Assembly (NCBI GenBank): GCA_022510865.1
Contig: JAFLSQ010000015.1
Span: forward strand, 1 to 51,386
Direction of reading: 5' to 3'
Length of the DNA stretch: 51,386 nt
From: Treponema sp.
GTDB lineage: Bacteria; Spirochaetota; Spirochaetia; Treponematales; Treponemataceae
Under the pieces are notes generated by a model. It was given only the letters and a program-made list of their open reading frames with translations, made no database searches and had not been told where the DNA came from. Numbering within the stretch: the first letter of the stretch is position 1; each line of letters starts with the position of its first letter. The translations under genes and the position numbers were made by a program. Of this stretch, positions 41,934 to 50,302 are shown piece by piece.

Positions 41934-41971
41934 TTGGAAACGTTCCAGTCATTCAGCGGAAACGTTTCCAA
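41934..41971. promoter_or_regulatory. Paired palindromes downstream of the AraC gene
   Basis: TTGGAAACGTTCC (41934-41946) and GGAAACGTTTCCAA (41958-41971) can pair to a 13-bp hairpin with a 1-nt bulge. The second contains the perfect palindrome GGAAACGTTTCC. There is no T-run, so it is either a terminator-like hairpin or two operator sites. Confidence 0.4.
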
Positions 41972-42126
41972 ATCCAGAGGAAAATCATACTGCAATTGTG
42001 ACAGGCTATCCGTTTTTGCATTCGCAAGCGCTGTTAAAATTAAAAGTTCAAGAATATTATATCGTGATTTGTGCGATGCCCAATGCCCGCAATATCGGTT
42101 TTGTTGTTTGTACAGGCAAATGTAAG

Positions 42127-42486
42127 CTATTTCTCTTGCAAAATGTAGTCAAAAGTTTCGGAGAAAAAACTATCCACATAGTTGCCCAGCGTTTTTTTCC
42201 GACTGCTTAAGTATTCAATCAGTTCTCGTTGTTTTTTTATGTCACCTGTCATTTTTATGCTGCTTGTTTCAGGCATGAACAGCAAATACTCTTCTACGTG
42301 CAGTGCCGCCGATATTTTTCTCACAGTCTTATCGCTTACCCAAGTCTGTCCGCATTCAATGTTTGCGATATATGTATTTGAGACATCTGCCAGTTCCGCA
42401 AGTTTTTCCTGAGTCAGATTGTTCAACAGCCGATACTTTTTTACGTTTTGTGCGACTATTGTCCTTATGCGCGGATTTTCTTCCAT
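42127..42486 (-). CDS. XRE family transcriptional regulator
   Basis: This 119-residue regulator has an HTH_3 domain (about 8-65: VAQNVKKYRLLNNLTQEKLA, VSNTYIANIECGQTWVSDKT) and a C-terminal helical tail (QRELIEYLSSRKKTLGNYVD). It is divergent from the zinc-ribbon/TPR operon, with two palindromes in between. A TATAAT (42502-42497) ends 10 nt before its ATG, so its mRNA may be almost leaderless. It is the likely repressor of the operon. Confidence 0.85.
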   Translation of the reverse strand: MEENPRIRTIVAQNVKKYRLLNNLTQEKLAELADVSNTYIANIECGQTWVSDKTVRKISAALHVEEYLLFMPETSSIKMTGDIKKQRELIEYLSSRKKTLGNYVDSFFSETFDYILQEK

Positions 42487-42496
42487 AATTGTTAAA

Positions 42497-42559
42497 ATTA
42501 TATGATATTAGTTCATTTTTATTTATACACTTGTATCATAGTAAAAGATATGATATAAT
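42497..42559. promoter_or_regulatory. Divergent promoters with palindromic operators
   Basis: Leftward: TATAAT at 42502-42497. Rightward: TGATATAAT, an extended -10, with TATAAT at 42554-42559. GATATGATATAATCATATC (42547-42565) is a 19-bp palindrome with 8-bp arms covering the rightward -10, and ATACA-CT-TGTAT lies near 42525-42536. Both would suit XRE repression. Confidence 0.6.
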
Positions 42560-42588
42560 CATATCCATCTCATAGACTGAGAGTTGAT

Positions 42589-43179
42589 ATGCCACAGATT
42601 GTCGAATTGAAGTGTCCTGGTTGCGGGGCGCGCGTCCAAATTTCTCAGAAAGAGTGTGAATATTGCCACGCGCCAGTAATAGTTTCCTCAATGTCCGATA
42701 TTTTCGATATGTCAGCCGCGAATGTTGGCAAATACCAAAAATCTTATGAAAGTGATTTGCAGGAAAATCCGTACAGCGCGGAACTCAACAATTCTCTTGC
42801 GTTTTGCTATCTGAAACTTGGTTTTTATGATAAAGCATTGGAAAAATTCGATGCGGCCATCGAACAAGACCTGAATAATCCAGAAACATATCTTTATGCC
42901 GCCGTCTGCGTCCTTGCAGGGAGAAAGCCGTTTTTAACACCGCGCCCAGAGATAGACCGAATCGAAAAATATATAAACGCCGCGTTGACGATAGAAGAAA
43001 AAGGGCTGTATCGCTATTTTCAGGCGTATATTAAATACGACTACTTCAAGCGAAAATACTTCAAGACATCGCCGACATGGGAAGAATGTCTTGCGCAGGC
43101 AAAGGCGGATGGGTTTTCACCTGTTGATGTGAGCCAGCTGTTTTATGTTCTAAAGCAGGAAATACCAACTTGTATGTAG
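42589..43179 (+). CDS. Zinc-ribbon and TPR protein
   Basis: This 196-residue protein has an N-terminal zinc ribbon (CPGC at 10-13 and CEYC at 23-26) and TPR repeats at about 60-110 (AELNNSLAFCYLKLGFYDKA, ALEKFDAAIEQDLNNPETYL). A further helical region ends WEECLAQAKADGF. Zinc-ribbon proteins often sit beside SPFH proteins in envelope-stress clusters. It is the first gene of a five-gene operon and has no signal peptide. Confidence 0.7.
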   Translation: MPQIVELKCPGCGARVQISQKECEYCHAPVIVSSMSDIFDMSAANVGKYQKSYESDLQENPYSAELNNSLAFCYLKLGFYDKALEKFDAAIEQDLNNPETYLYAAVCVLAGRKPFLTPRPEIDRIEKYINAALTIEEKGLYRYFQAYIKYDYFKRKYFKTSPTWEECLAQAKADGFSPVDVSQLFYVLKQEIPTCM

Positions 43180-43229
43180 GAGCGTCCGCTCTGAAAATAA
43201 AAACAATATAAATCTTAGGAGGATTTATT

Positions 43230-43895
43230 ATGGGATGTTTAGGACTGATACTTGGCGACAACAAGTATGCTAAGAGAGTTTGCAAGAACGTCAATGCGAA
43301 TGCTGACCAAGCACAAGTCATTCATTATTTTCTTGATGAGCAAGGTTGCTTGAAAAAGGGAATTCCTGATTCCGAATTTGATGCAAACAAGGATCGTCAA
43401 ATCAACGCGCTCAATCTAAAGCAAAAAGCATTGAATAAACTGGGAATTGACGAAGACCAAGTGAAAGAAATTGAGCCTATCATGCTTGTTGGTCCTGCTT
43501 ACAAAGCCGCTGACTACAGAATTAAAGGCAAAGATGGTGTCTACAGATATTCTGCATACCAAATCACGTATATTTTCTGCTCATCAGACCAAGTTTATGT
43601 GTATCAGTATACAGTGAACCTTGATAAAAGCGATAAAAAGGAACGTGCCGAGGAATACTTCTACAAAGATATAACCAATTTCACTACCATTGATGAGACG
43701 GAAAATCTCTCTTTCACTGTTCGTAAAGGCGGCTGCTTAGGTAAGTCCGCAACAGAATCGACCAATATATCGACTTCCGAGTTCAAAATTGTTGTTCCCG
43801 GAGAAGCCTTCCTGTGCTCAATGGTTCCCAATGACGAAACAGAGGGAAAAATTCAGGCACTCAAAGCAAAGCTCCGCGAAAAGAAAAACTCGTAA
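43230..43895 (+). CDS. Hypothetical protein, possibly PH-like
   Basis: This 221-residue protein starts MGCLGLILGDNKYAKRVCKN after the strong ribosome site TAGGAGGATTTATT. It contains RYSAYQITYIFCSSDQVYVY followed by a strand-rich region (YFYKDITNFTTIDETENLSF, FKIVVPGEAFLCSMV), which resembles a beta-barrel such as a bacterial PH domain. This is a guess from strand pattern only. The family is not recognised. It is inside the SPFH operon and no membrane helix is present. Confidence 0.6.
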   Translation: MGCLGLILGDNKYAKRVCKNVNANADQAQVIHYFLDEQGCLKKGIPDSEFDANKDRQINALNLKQKALNKLGIDEDQVKEIEPIMLVGPAYKAADYRIKGKDGVYRYSAYQITYIFCSSDQVYVYQYTVNLDKSDKKERAEEYFYKDITNFTTIDETENLSFTVRKGGCLGKSATESTNISTSEFKIVVPGEAFLCSMVPNDETEGKIQALKAKLREKKNS

Positions 43896-43896
43896 T

Positions 43897-44343
43897 GTGA
43901 AGACGCGGGATTTTCCAAGCGAGGCAGAGCAGGAGCTTGTCAGAAAGTATGTTATTGAGCGGCCGCTGTACAGGCCGCCTGTAACATACGGCAAGGCTCT
44001 CGCAGTCGTTTCCGTTGCCGTGCTTTGTCTGACAGGAGCGGCGGTCGGCATATTTTTCCTGCTCTCGCTGCTTGGGTTTTCGTTAGATGTGCTTTTATAC
44101 ATCGTAATGTATTTGTTTTTGGTCGCGCTCTTTTTTGCAAGGCGGCTCGCCGTTCTGTGTATCCGTTTGTATCAGCATTACGCCCCGGAGGAAGTGCGCC
44201 GCAGATGTCTCCTAAAACCGACCTGCTCAGAATATGCAATCGCGGTCATAAAAAAATATGGGTTTGTAATCGGCAGCATAAAGACGTGGATTCGCCTTGT
44301 CTGCAAATGCCGTGGCAACGTGTACTACATAGACGAGCCTTAA
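43897..44343 (+). CDS. Membrane-anchored YidD-like protein
   Basis: This 148-residue protein starts at GTG 43897, 1 nt after the previous stop. Two hydrophobic helices (about 31-58 and 60-82) precede a YidD-like core: RRRCLLKPTCSEYAIAVIKK (about 108-127), with the two cysteines. Ordinary YidD is about 80 residues; here the domain is fused behind membrane helices. The HEGGYDPVP tail of the housekeeping YidD is replaced by CKCRGNVYYIDEP. A role in membrane insertion or lysis is possible. Confidence 0.65.
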   Translation: MKTRDFPSEAEQELVRKYVIERPLYRPPVTYGKALAVVSVAVLCLTGAAVGIFFLLSLLGFSLDVLLYIVMYLFLVALFFARRLAVLCIRLYQHYAPEEVRRRCLLKPTCSEYAIAVIKKYGFVIGSIKTWIRLVCKCRGNVYYIDEP

Positions 44344-44355
44344 CGGGAGAAAAAA

Positions 44356-45477
44356 ATGTCACTATTCAAGAAGAATCCGAATGAGGCAGCCTACGCGGGT
44401 GGTCAAAAGCATTGGACTGATGTCATAAAGAATTCGGGCAACGGTAATCTGCTCATCTGGCGGCAGCCGGAGGAGGATTTCAACACGAACTCCACGCTTG
44501 TGGTCATGCCGGGCGAAGAGGCGATTTTTGTAAACCAAGGCGCAATCGAGCAGGTCTTTGAAAACGGAACGTACAAACTTTCCACAAACAATTATCCTTT
44601 CATCAGCCGATTGCGGAACGCTTTTTCCGGCGGAATCAGCACGTTCAATTGCATCGTGTATTTTGTCCGAAAAGCAAGCAGTCTTGAAATAAAGTGGGGC
44701 ACCGACACGCCAATTCAGGTGCGCGACAAGGTTCTTGGCATCACTACAAAACTGCGCGCACGAGGCTCATATAAAATCCATGTCGATAACTCTGCGAAAT
44801 TCTTGGAGACTGTCATCGGCAACAACATCCAGTGCGCCACACAGGAAGACTTGAACAAGTTTTTTGTCACGCAGTTTCAGAGCAAAGTAAAATCCGCCGT
44901 TGCGAAGGAGCTTGGGACAAGCGATACGGAAATACTCGGAATAGACGCGCGTCTTGATGAATTCTCCGAGCTGCTCAAGCCCAAAATCAACGAGCTTTTG
45001 CAACTGAACGGATTGAAATGCACGGCATTTTCCTTTGCGGCAATCGACATTGATGATGAGAACGGGCTGCGCGAAAAATACGACAAAATCGGAATGCAGC
45101 AGATTGAGACGCTCCGCACCGCGCAGGCACAGAAAGCGGCACTTGACACGCTTGGCATCAACTGGGCGCAGCAGCAGTCGGCGGAAGTCTTAAAAACAAT
45201 GGCGGCAAATCCCGGTAACATCGCGGGACAGGTCGGGGCAGGGCTTGGAATGGGTGCGGGCGTAGCGAACGCTGTCGGGACAATAGCAAGGCAGATGTTC
45301 AATCCGGGCATTGCGCCAAGCATGACGAACGGACAAAATCCGCCGTCCGCGCAATCAAACGGAACTGCCGTAGACCCGATGGAAACACTTTCCAAACTGA
45401 AAAAGATGCTGGACGAGGGTCTGATTGAGCAGACAGACTATGACGCGAAAAAAGCGGAAATCTTAAGCGCACTTTGA
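44356..45477 (+). CDS. SPFH-domain protein with C-terminal SHOCT motif (YdjI/virion-core-like)
   Basis: This 373-residue protein has an SPFH-like domain (about 30-225: LLIWRQPEEDFNTNSTLVVM, EEAIFVNQGAIEQVFENGTY, VRDKVLGITTKLRARGSYKI), a coiled-coil (about 245-275), a Gly/Ala-rich stretch (about 285-320) and a C-terminal SHOCT-like helix pair (LSKLKKMLDEGLIEQTDYDA). Close homologues of the YdjI type link membrane stress to PspA in Bacillus. The ATG follows CGGGAGAAAAA, 12 nt after the YidD-like gene. Confidence 0.8.
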   Translation: MSLFKKNPNEAAYAGGQKHWTDVIKNSGNGNLLIWRQPEEDFNTNSTLVVMPGEEAIFVNQGAIEQVFENGTYKLSTNNYPFISRLRNAFSGGISTFNCIVYFVRKASSLEIKWGTDTPIQVRDKVLGITTKLRARGSYKIHVDNSAKFLETVIGNNIQCATQEDLNKFFVTQFQSKVKSAVAKELGTSDTEILGIDARLDEFSELLKPKINELLQLNGLKCTAFSFAAIDIDDENGLREKYDKIGMQQIETLRTAQAQKAALDTLGINWAQQQSAEVLKTMAANPGNIAGQVGAGLGMGAGVANAVGTIARQMFNPGIAPSMTNGQNPPSAQSNGTAVDPMETLSKLKKMLDEGLIEQTDYDAKKAEILSAL

Positions 45478-45484
45478 GGTTGTT

Positions 45485-46180
45485 ATGAAAAAAAGAACGA
45501 TTCTGACAATCATTCTTGATTCAGTTTTTGTGGTTGCTTTCAACGCGCTGTTCTTTCTGTACGGAGGCGCGCATTCGGCGGCATCCGCCTGGGTTTGCTA
45601 TGGATTTTTGCACTTCGCCTACCTTATGGTCTTGCTCACTCCGCTCATGGAATCCAAAGGAAAGACGGCGAGCCTTTCCCGCCTCACAACGTATTCGATT
45701 TCGCTTTCTTATTTTGCAATTAATTTTGTGTTCGCGCTGTTCGTTTTCTTTTATCGGGAGTCCATCGGAATAATTCGGTTTGGGTTCACGCCTGTTGTGT
45801 CTGCTGAAATAATCCTCACCGTACTATATATCATCATCCTTGCTATAAATCTTTTGACGAATGACACAATCGCCCAAAAACAGGCGGTGCACGATGCGGG
45901 CAACGCTTTCATAAAGACGATTTCAGCAAAGGCAAAATACATTGAAACATTAGCAGTCGAGCAGACTTTGAAAAACAGGCTGAATGATTTATATGCTACC
46001 GCTCATGCAAGTCCGATTCATTCTTCAAGTGAAGTTGCGGTTTATGAACGTAAAATTGAACATTTATTACAAGAACTAGAACAATATGTGAAGCAAAACA
46101 CGATTGAAAAATCTGCGGAGTTGATTACGGAAATCGACGGATTGCTGACCAAACGAAATTTGATAGTCAAGCTGTTGTAA
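45485..46180 (+). CDS. Multi-pass membrane protein with C-terminal helical domain
   Basis: This 231-residue protein has about four transmembrane helices in residues 6-125 (including ILDSVFVVAFNALFFLYG and FAINFVFALFVFFY) and a soluble, coiled C-terminal half (about 135-231) that contains YERKIEHLLQELEQYVKQN. The family is not recognised. It ends the operon after the SPFH gene (7-nt gap, with TGAGG as a weak ribosome site). Confidence 0.6.
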   Translation: MKKRTILTIILDSVFVVAFNALFFLYGGAHSAASAWVCYGFLHFAYLMVLLTPLMESKGKTASLSRLTTYSISLSYFAINFVFALFVFFYRESIGIIRFGFTPVVSAEIILTVLYIIILAINLLTNDTIAQKQAVHDAGNAFIKTISAKAKYIETLAVEQTLKNRLNDLYATAHASPIHSSSEVAVYERKIEHLLQELEQYVKQNTIEKSAELITEIDGLLTKRNLIVKLL

Positions 46181-46331
46181 TTATCAGATTAAAACCAATT
46201 GTAAAAATTTTCTTCCCCCATCACGTGCTCCCGGAATGCGCGGTTTTCTAATCCGCTTGCGTCCGCAACTGCATCCGGGAGTGCGCGATGAAAAACTTGA
46301 CTGGCGATTAAGATAACTTTCCGGTGCGGGG

Positions 46332-46348
46332 CAAGTGCGAAGCACTTG
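46332..46348. other. Hairpin with GCGAAGC core in repeat B
   Basis: CAAGTGC-GAA-GCACTTG is a perfect 7-bp stem with GAA triloop. Repeat A at 40835 keeps the GCGAAGC core but not the full stem. Confidence 0.5.
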
Positions 46349-46408
46349 TCACACATCAAAAGCCTTGCGGATTTATTCAGCCGGTCACGTTTGCAGTCAC
46401 TCTATTAT
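46337..46408. repeat. Direct repeat copy B
   Basis: It corresponds to copy A at 40835-40906 and adjoins the intact ABC exporter stop codon, so repeat B is the original context and A the displaced copy. Confidence 0.8.
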
Positions 46409-46410
46409 CC

Positions 46411-48174
46411 CTACGCGAACTGTGCCTGTCTCAGCTTGTAATACTCGCCTTTCTGTTTCATCAGCTGCTCCGGGGTGCCGCTCTCCACGATGCCGCCACG
46501 GTCAATCACGAAGATTCGGTCGGCGTTCTGGATTGTGGAGAGGCGGTGGGCAATCACAAAGCTGGTGCGCCCTTTGAGCATACTCGCGATTCCCGCCTGA
46601 ACAAGAAGCTCGGTTTTTGTGTCGATGCTGCTGGTCGCCTCGTCCAGAATCAGGATGCGCGGGTTCGAGAGCATTGTGCGCGCGAACGCGACAAGCTGCC
46701 TCTGCCCGTTGGAAAGCTCGCCGCCTCGCGCCGTGAGCTTGGTGTCGTAGCCGTCGGGAAGATTGCGGATAAAATCATCCGCGTGGACTGCGCGGCTTGC
46801 CGCGAGCATCTCATCCTCCGTGGCATCGAGTTTTCCGTACATTATGTTCTCGCGCACAGTTCCGCTGAAAATATAATTGTCCTGCGTCATTATTCCCATC
46901 TGCGTGCGGAGCGTCTCAAGCCTCACATTGCGGATGTCCTTGCCGTCAATCAGAAGAGAGCCTGAGTCAATGTCGTAGAACCGGCTGATAAGATTGACCA
47001 CGGTGGATTTCCCGGCTCCGGTCGGCCCAACAAGCGCGATTGTCTCGCCGGCCTCCACATCAAAAGAGACATTTTGCAGGACGGTTTTCTCCTCATCATA
47101 ACTGAACGAGACATCCTTGAATTCCACGCGGCCTTGAATCGGGGGCATAGGCTCTGCGTCTGCCTTGTCCGTCACCTGCGCCTTGGTGTCTATAATCTCA
47201 AAAATGCGCTCCGCGCCGCTCGCGGCGTTCACAAACTGATTGTAGAAGTTGCTCAGGTTCATAATCGGCTGCCAGAACATGCTCACGTAGGACGCGAACG
47301 CAATGTACGTTCCGATTGAGACGTTCTCCACGCCAAGCACAAGAATCCCCACAAGATAAAGTGCGGCCGTCCCCACGCTCCAGCAGAGGTCAATCCACGA
47401 GCCGAACGCATCGCTCCATCGCACAGCGCGGATGAATTCTGCTCGGTCCTCCCACACCAAATCCTGGAACGTTTTGTCGGTCTCGCTTTCCGCACGGAAA
47501 CTCTGGATGATTTTTATGCCGCTCAAATCCTCGTTGATGAAAGCGTTCATGTTCGATGATTTCTGCCGCTTTGCCCGCCAGTGCTTCTCCGCCATCGCCG
47601 AAATCAGGAAAATGCCCGCAATCATGAACGGGAGGCTGCACAGCGCGGCGAGCGCGAGCCGCCAGTTCTTCACGAACATAATCACAAGGACAGCGGTCAC
47701 TGTAATCAGGCTGGGGATTAGAGTCGTCACCGCGTTCTCTATTATGTCTTTGAGCGAGTTCGTGTCGCCGATAATCCGCGCAAGGATTTTCCCCGATGGC
47801 CGCGAGTCAAAGAACGCAAGGTCAAGGCTCTGGATGTGGTCGTAAAGCTGCTGGCGCAGGTTCTGAATCACTTTGTTGCTGGTCTTTGCCATCACAATCA
47901 TGCGGATTTTTATTGCCGCCACGGTGAGGATGTTCAAGACCGCCCCAAGAGCCACAATGCGCAGAAGCCCCGGAATGTTCCCCGGAAGAATGTATTTGTC
48001 AATCGCAAGCTCGTTCAGAAGCGGGTTTATCAAATCCACGGCTGTGCCGAACGCCATCAGCGCGAACACCGCCGCAATCCTGCCTTTGTAGCGCAGAAGA
48101 TAGCTGAAAAGGCGCGGCATTGTCGCGAACTTGGATTTTTTCTGAGTGTTTTCGTCCTGCTTGTAACTGTTCAT
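46411..48174 (-). CDS. ABC exporter, transmembrane-ATPase fusion, second subunit
   Basis: This 587-residue half-transporter has six helices in residues 20-320 and a C-terminal nucleotide-binding domain: Walker A ALVGPTGAGKSTVVNLI (about 380), signature LTARGGELSNGQRQLVAFAR (about 485-505), Walker B ILILDEATSSIDT (about 520) and VIAHRLSTIQNADRI. With the partner encoded 21 nt upstream it likely forms a heterodimeric multidrug or peptide exporter. The start follows AAGGAAACAAA. A relic of its 3' end lies 5.5 kb to the left. Confidence 0.93.
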   Translation of the reverse strand: MNSYKQDENTQKKSKFATMPRLFSYLLRYKGRIAAVFALMAFGTAVDLINPLLNELAIDKYILPGNIPGLLRIVALGAVLNILTVAAIKIRMIVMAKTSNKVIQNLRQQLYDHIQSLDLAFFDSRPSGKILARIIGDTNSLKDIIENAVTTLIPSLITVTAVLVIMFVKNWRLALAALCSLPFMIAGIFLISAMAEKHWRAKRQKSSNMNAFINEDLSGIKIIQSFRAESETDKTFQDLVWEDRAEFIRAVRWSDAFGSWIDLCWSVGTAALYLVGILVLGVENVSIGTYIAFASYVSMFWQPIMNLSNFYNQFVNAASGAERIFEIIDTKAQVTDKADAEPMPPIQGRVEFKDVSFSYDEEKTVLQNVSFDVEAGETIALVGPTGAGKSTVVNLISRFYDIDSGSLLIDGKDIRNVRLETLRTQMGIMTQDNYIFSGTVRENIMYGKLDATEDEMLAASRAVHADDFIRNLPDGYDTKLTARGGELSNGQRQLVAFARTMLSNPRILILDEATSSIDTKTELLVQAGIASMLKGRTSFVIAHRLSTIQNADRIFVIDRGGIVESGTPEQLMKQKGEYYKLRQAQFA

Positions 48175-48195
48175 TTTGTTTCCTTAAAAAATTGG

Positions 48196-49974
48196 CTAAT
48201 ACTGGCTGTCGTAAGTCTCTTTGTACAGCCCGCCCTTTGCAAGAAGCTCGTCGTGAGTTCCGCATTCCGCCACGCGCCCGTTCTCCAGCACGATGATTTT
48301 GTCTGCCTTGCGCACCGCACTGATTCTGTGCGCGATGATGATTTTGGTCATGCCGCTCAAATCAGACAGAACGCCCTGAATCTCCTGCTCGGTCTCCGTG
48401 TCCAGAGCCGAAGTCGAGTCATCAAGCACAAGAACCGGAGTTTTCCTTGCGAGCGCCCGCGCGATTGTGATTCGCTGCTTCTGCCCGCCGCTCAGCCCCA
48501 CTCCGCGCTCACCGATGACGGTCATCTCTTGCTGCGACATCTTGTCCACGAACTCCGCGCTGCGCGACATCACCAGAGCAGAGCGCACCTGCCCGGTTGT
48601 CATGCTTCCCTGCTCGCCAAGGCGGATGTTCCCGTCAATCGTGTCGCTGAAAAGGAAGATGTCCTGCATCACGCAAGCCACGGATTTTCTGAGCGTTGGA
48701 AGCGGAAGCTCGCGGATGTCCACGCCGTCCAGTTTGATTGCCCCGCCGGTAACATCGTACATCCGTTTTAAAAGATTGATGATTGTGGTCTTTCCCGAAC
48801 CGGTTGCGCCCATTATCCCGAGCGTCTGTCCCGCTCCAATCTCAAAGCTCACGTCATCAAGGATGTTTCGCGCGCCCTCACCCTCGCCCGCGCGGTAGGT
48901 CACGTGCTCGAACGAGACCTGGCCGCTCAAATCAAACGGGGAGACAAGAGCCGCCGCAAAATCAGGGTCGGAATCAGAGACAATCGCGCTGTCCTCCGTA
49001 ATCTGCGGCATCTGCTCGTAGATTTTGTTCAGCCGCTTGACCGAAGCCTTGGCCTGCGAGAATCCGTTGGCAAGCCAGCCGAGCATCTCCATTGGCCAGA
49101 CGATGTTGCCCGCGTATTGCAGGAAAGCCATCAACTCTCCGATTGTGATTTTCTGGCCGCCCGCAAGCGGGTTCCCGCGCATCACAAAAAATCCGCCCGC
49201 AAGAAGCGTCACCACCGAAAGACTCCGCGTGATAATCTGGATAATGGGATTGAATCGCACGAAAACACGGCTCAAATCGATGTTCAGCTCGTAATATTTC
49301 TGATTGTGCTTGTGGAACTTTGCGATTTCAAAACCTTCCCGCGCGAACGCCTTGACCGTGCGCACGCCCGCAAGATTTTCCGCCGCGGTGTTGTTCATCT
49401 CTGAATTCTCCTGCGCCACCGCGCCAAAAAGCGAGTCCAGCTTTTTCTCCATCGCGAACGCCACGAACGCCGAGCCAATCATCCCGAGCGTGGGGATAAT
49501 CGCAAGCCACACATTCATGCTGAACATAAAATAAAGAACGCTTACCACGCGCACAAAAACTTCCGCCATGAGAATGCCCATGAAAGCCGCAACATCCCAG
49601 ATTCTGTCCACGTCGTCCTTGACGCGGCTCATAAGCTCGCCTGAGTTTATGCCGTCAAAAAAATTCGCGGAGAGGCTCTGGATTTTCCGGAACAGGTTTA
49701 TGCGCACTTCCGACGCGATTCTGCTCCCGCTCCAGTCGCACAGGAATTCTTTCGTGTACTGGCAGATGAGCCGCCCCACACCGATTCCAAGAATCCCGAG
49801 CACAAGTGGCTTTAGCAGCTCCATTCTGTGCGCAACAAGAACATCGTCCGTGATGTGCTGCACGATTTTTGGCGCGACCATATCAAGCATCGTGCCGCCG
49901 ACCATGGCAATCACGGCAATAAAATACAAAAACCAATACTTTCTGAAGTATTTGGGTAAATTAAGTCTGTTCAT
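48196..49974 (-). CDS. ABC exporter, transmembrane-ATPase fusion, first subunit
   Basis: This 592-residue half-transporter has six helices (about 14-300) and a nucleotide-binding domain with LGIMGATGSGKTTIINLL (about 380), signature VIGERGVGLSGGQKQRITIA (about 480-500), Walker B VLVLDDSTSALDTE and IIAHRISAVRKADKI. After Walker B it has Asp where most ABC proteins have Glu (LDDSTSALD), the sign of a degenerate site in heterodimeric exporters. It is cotranscribed with the second subunit. Confidence 0.93.
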   Translation of the reverse strand: MNRLNLPKYFRKYWFLYFIAVIAMVGGTMLDMVAPKIVQHITDDVLVAHRMELLKPLVLGILGIGVGRLICQYTKEFLCDWSGSRIASEVRINLFRKIQSLSANFFDGINSGELMSRVKDDVDRIWDVAAFMGILMAEVFVRVVSVLYFMFSMNVWLAIIPTLGMIGSAFVAFAMEKKLDSLFGAVAQENSEMNNTAAENLAGVRTVKAFAREGFEIAKFHKHNQKYYELNIDLSRVFVRFNPIIQIITRSLSVVTLLAGGFFVMRGNPLAGGQKITIGELMAFLQYAGNIVWPMEMLGWLANGFSQAKASVKRLNKIYEQMPQITEDSAIVSDSDPDFAAALVSPFDLSGQVSFEHVTYRAGEGEGARNILDDVSFEIGAGQTLGIMGATGSGKTTIINLLKRMYDVTGGAIKLDGVDIRELPLPTLRKSVACVMQDIFLFSDTIDGNIRLGEQGSMTTGQVRSALVMSRSAEFVDKMSQQEMTVIGERGVGLSGGQKQRITIARALARKTPVLVLDDSTSALDTETEQEIQGVLSDLSGMTKIIIAHRISAVRKADKIIVLENGRVAECGTHDELLAKGGLYKETYDSQY

Positions 49975-50302
49975 AATAAATTTTGGCGATAAAAAAATCG
50001 GCCGTGCGAGGAAAAAGCCGAAACCGAACGTTAGGTTTTAAATGTCTGAATGGCGAGGGATTAAATCATTCTGCTGTGTATTCTAGTTATTCGGATTTTG
50101 TTCGTCAAGAGGTGCGATGAAAAAACCGCCCCGATTTCCTGATTTTTTCGACCGCCCCCGGAATCCCGCCGCATAATCCGCCGGATGATTGTGCCGCATA
50201 CGTGGGATAATCAGATTTTTGGGTTTGCTGGCGTAAGTATGGATGGGAAATTTTCAAATTTCGTGCTATAATCTAAAAGCAATTTTTGAACAGGAGACCC
50301 TT
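49975..50302. other. 328-bp spacer before the HEPN gene
   Basis: It contains an AACCGAACGTTAGGTT motif (50021-50036, related to the CTAACG palindrome), the extended -10 TGCTATAAT (50264-50272) for the HEPN gene, and otherwise no gene or repeat that can be supported. Confidence 0.5.
50264..50272 (+). promoter_or_regulatory. Extended -10 promoter of the HEPN gene
   Basis: TGCTATAAT is a consensus extended -10. A matching -35 is not clear. Start near 50279 gives a leader of about 24 nt with the CAGGAG ribosome site. Confidence 0.6.

Noticed and set aside
40835..46408. The flanking direct repeats as an insertion sequence or prophage
   Set aside because: No transposase, integrase or phage gene is seen between or next to the repeats, so only repeat-flanked insertion or duplication is claimed.
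47836..48771. 311-residue plus-strand frame opposite the ABC exporter genes
   Set aside because: It spans both exporter genes and their junction, reads as antisense sequence and has no ribosome site.
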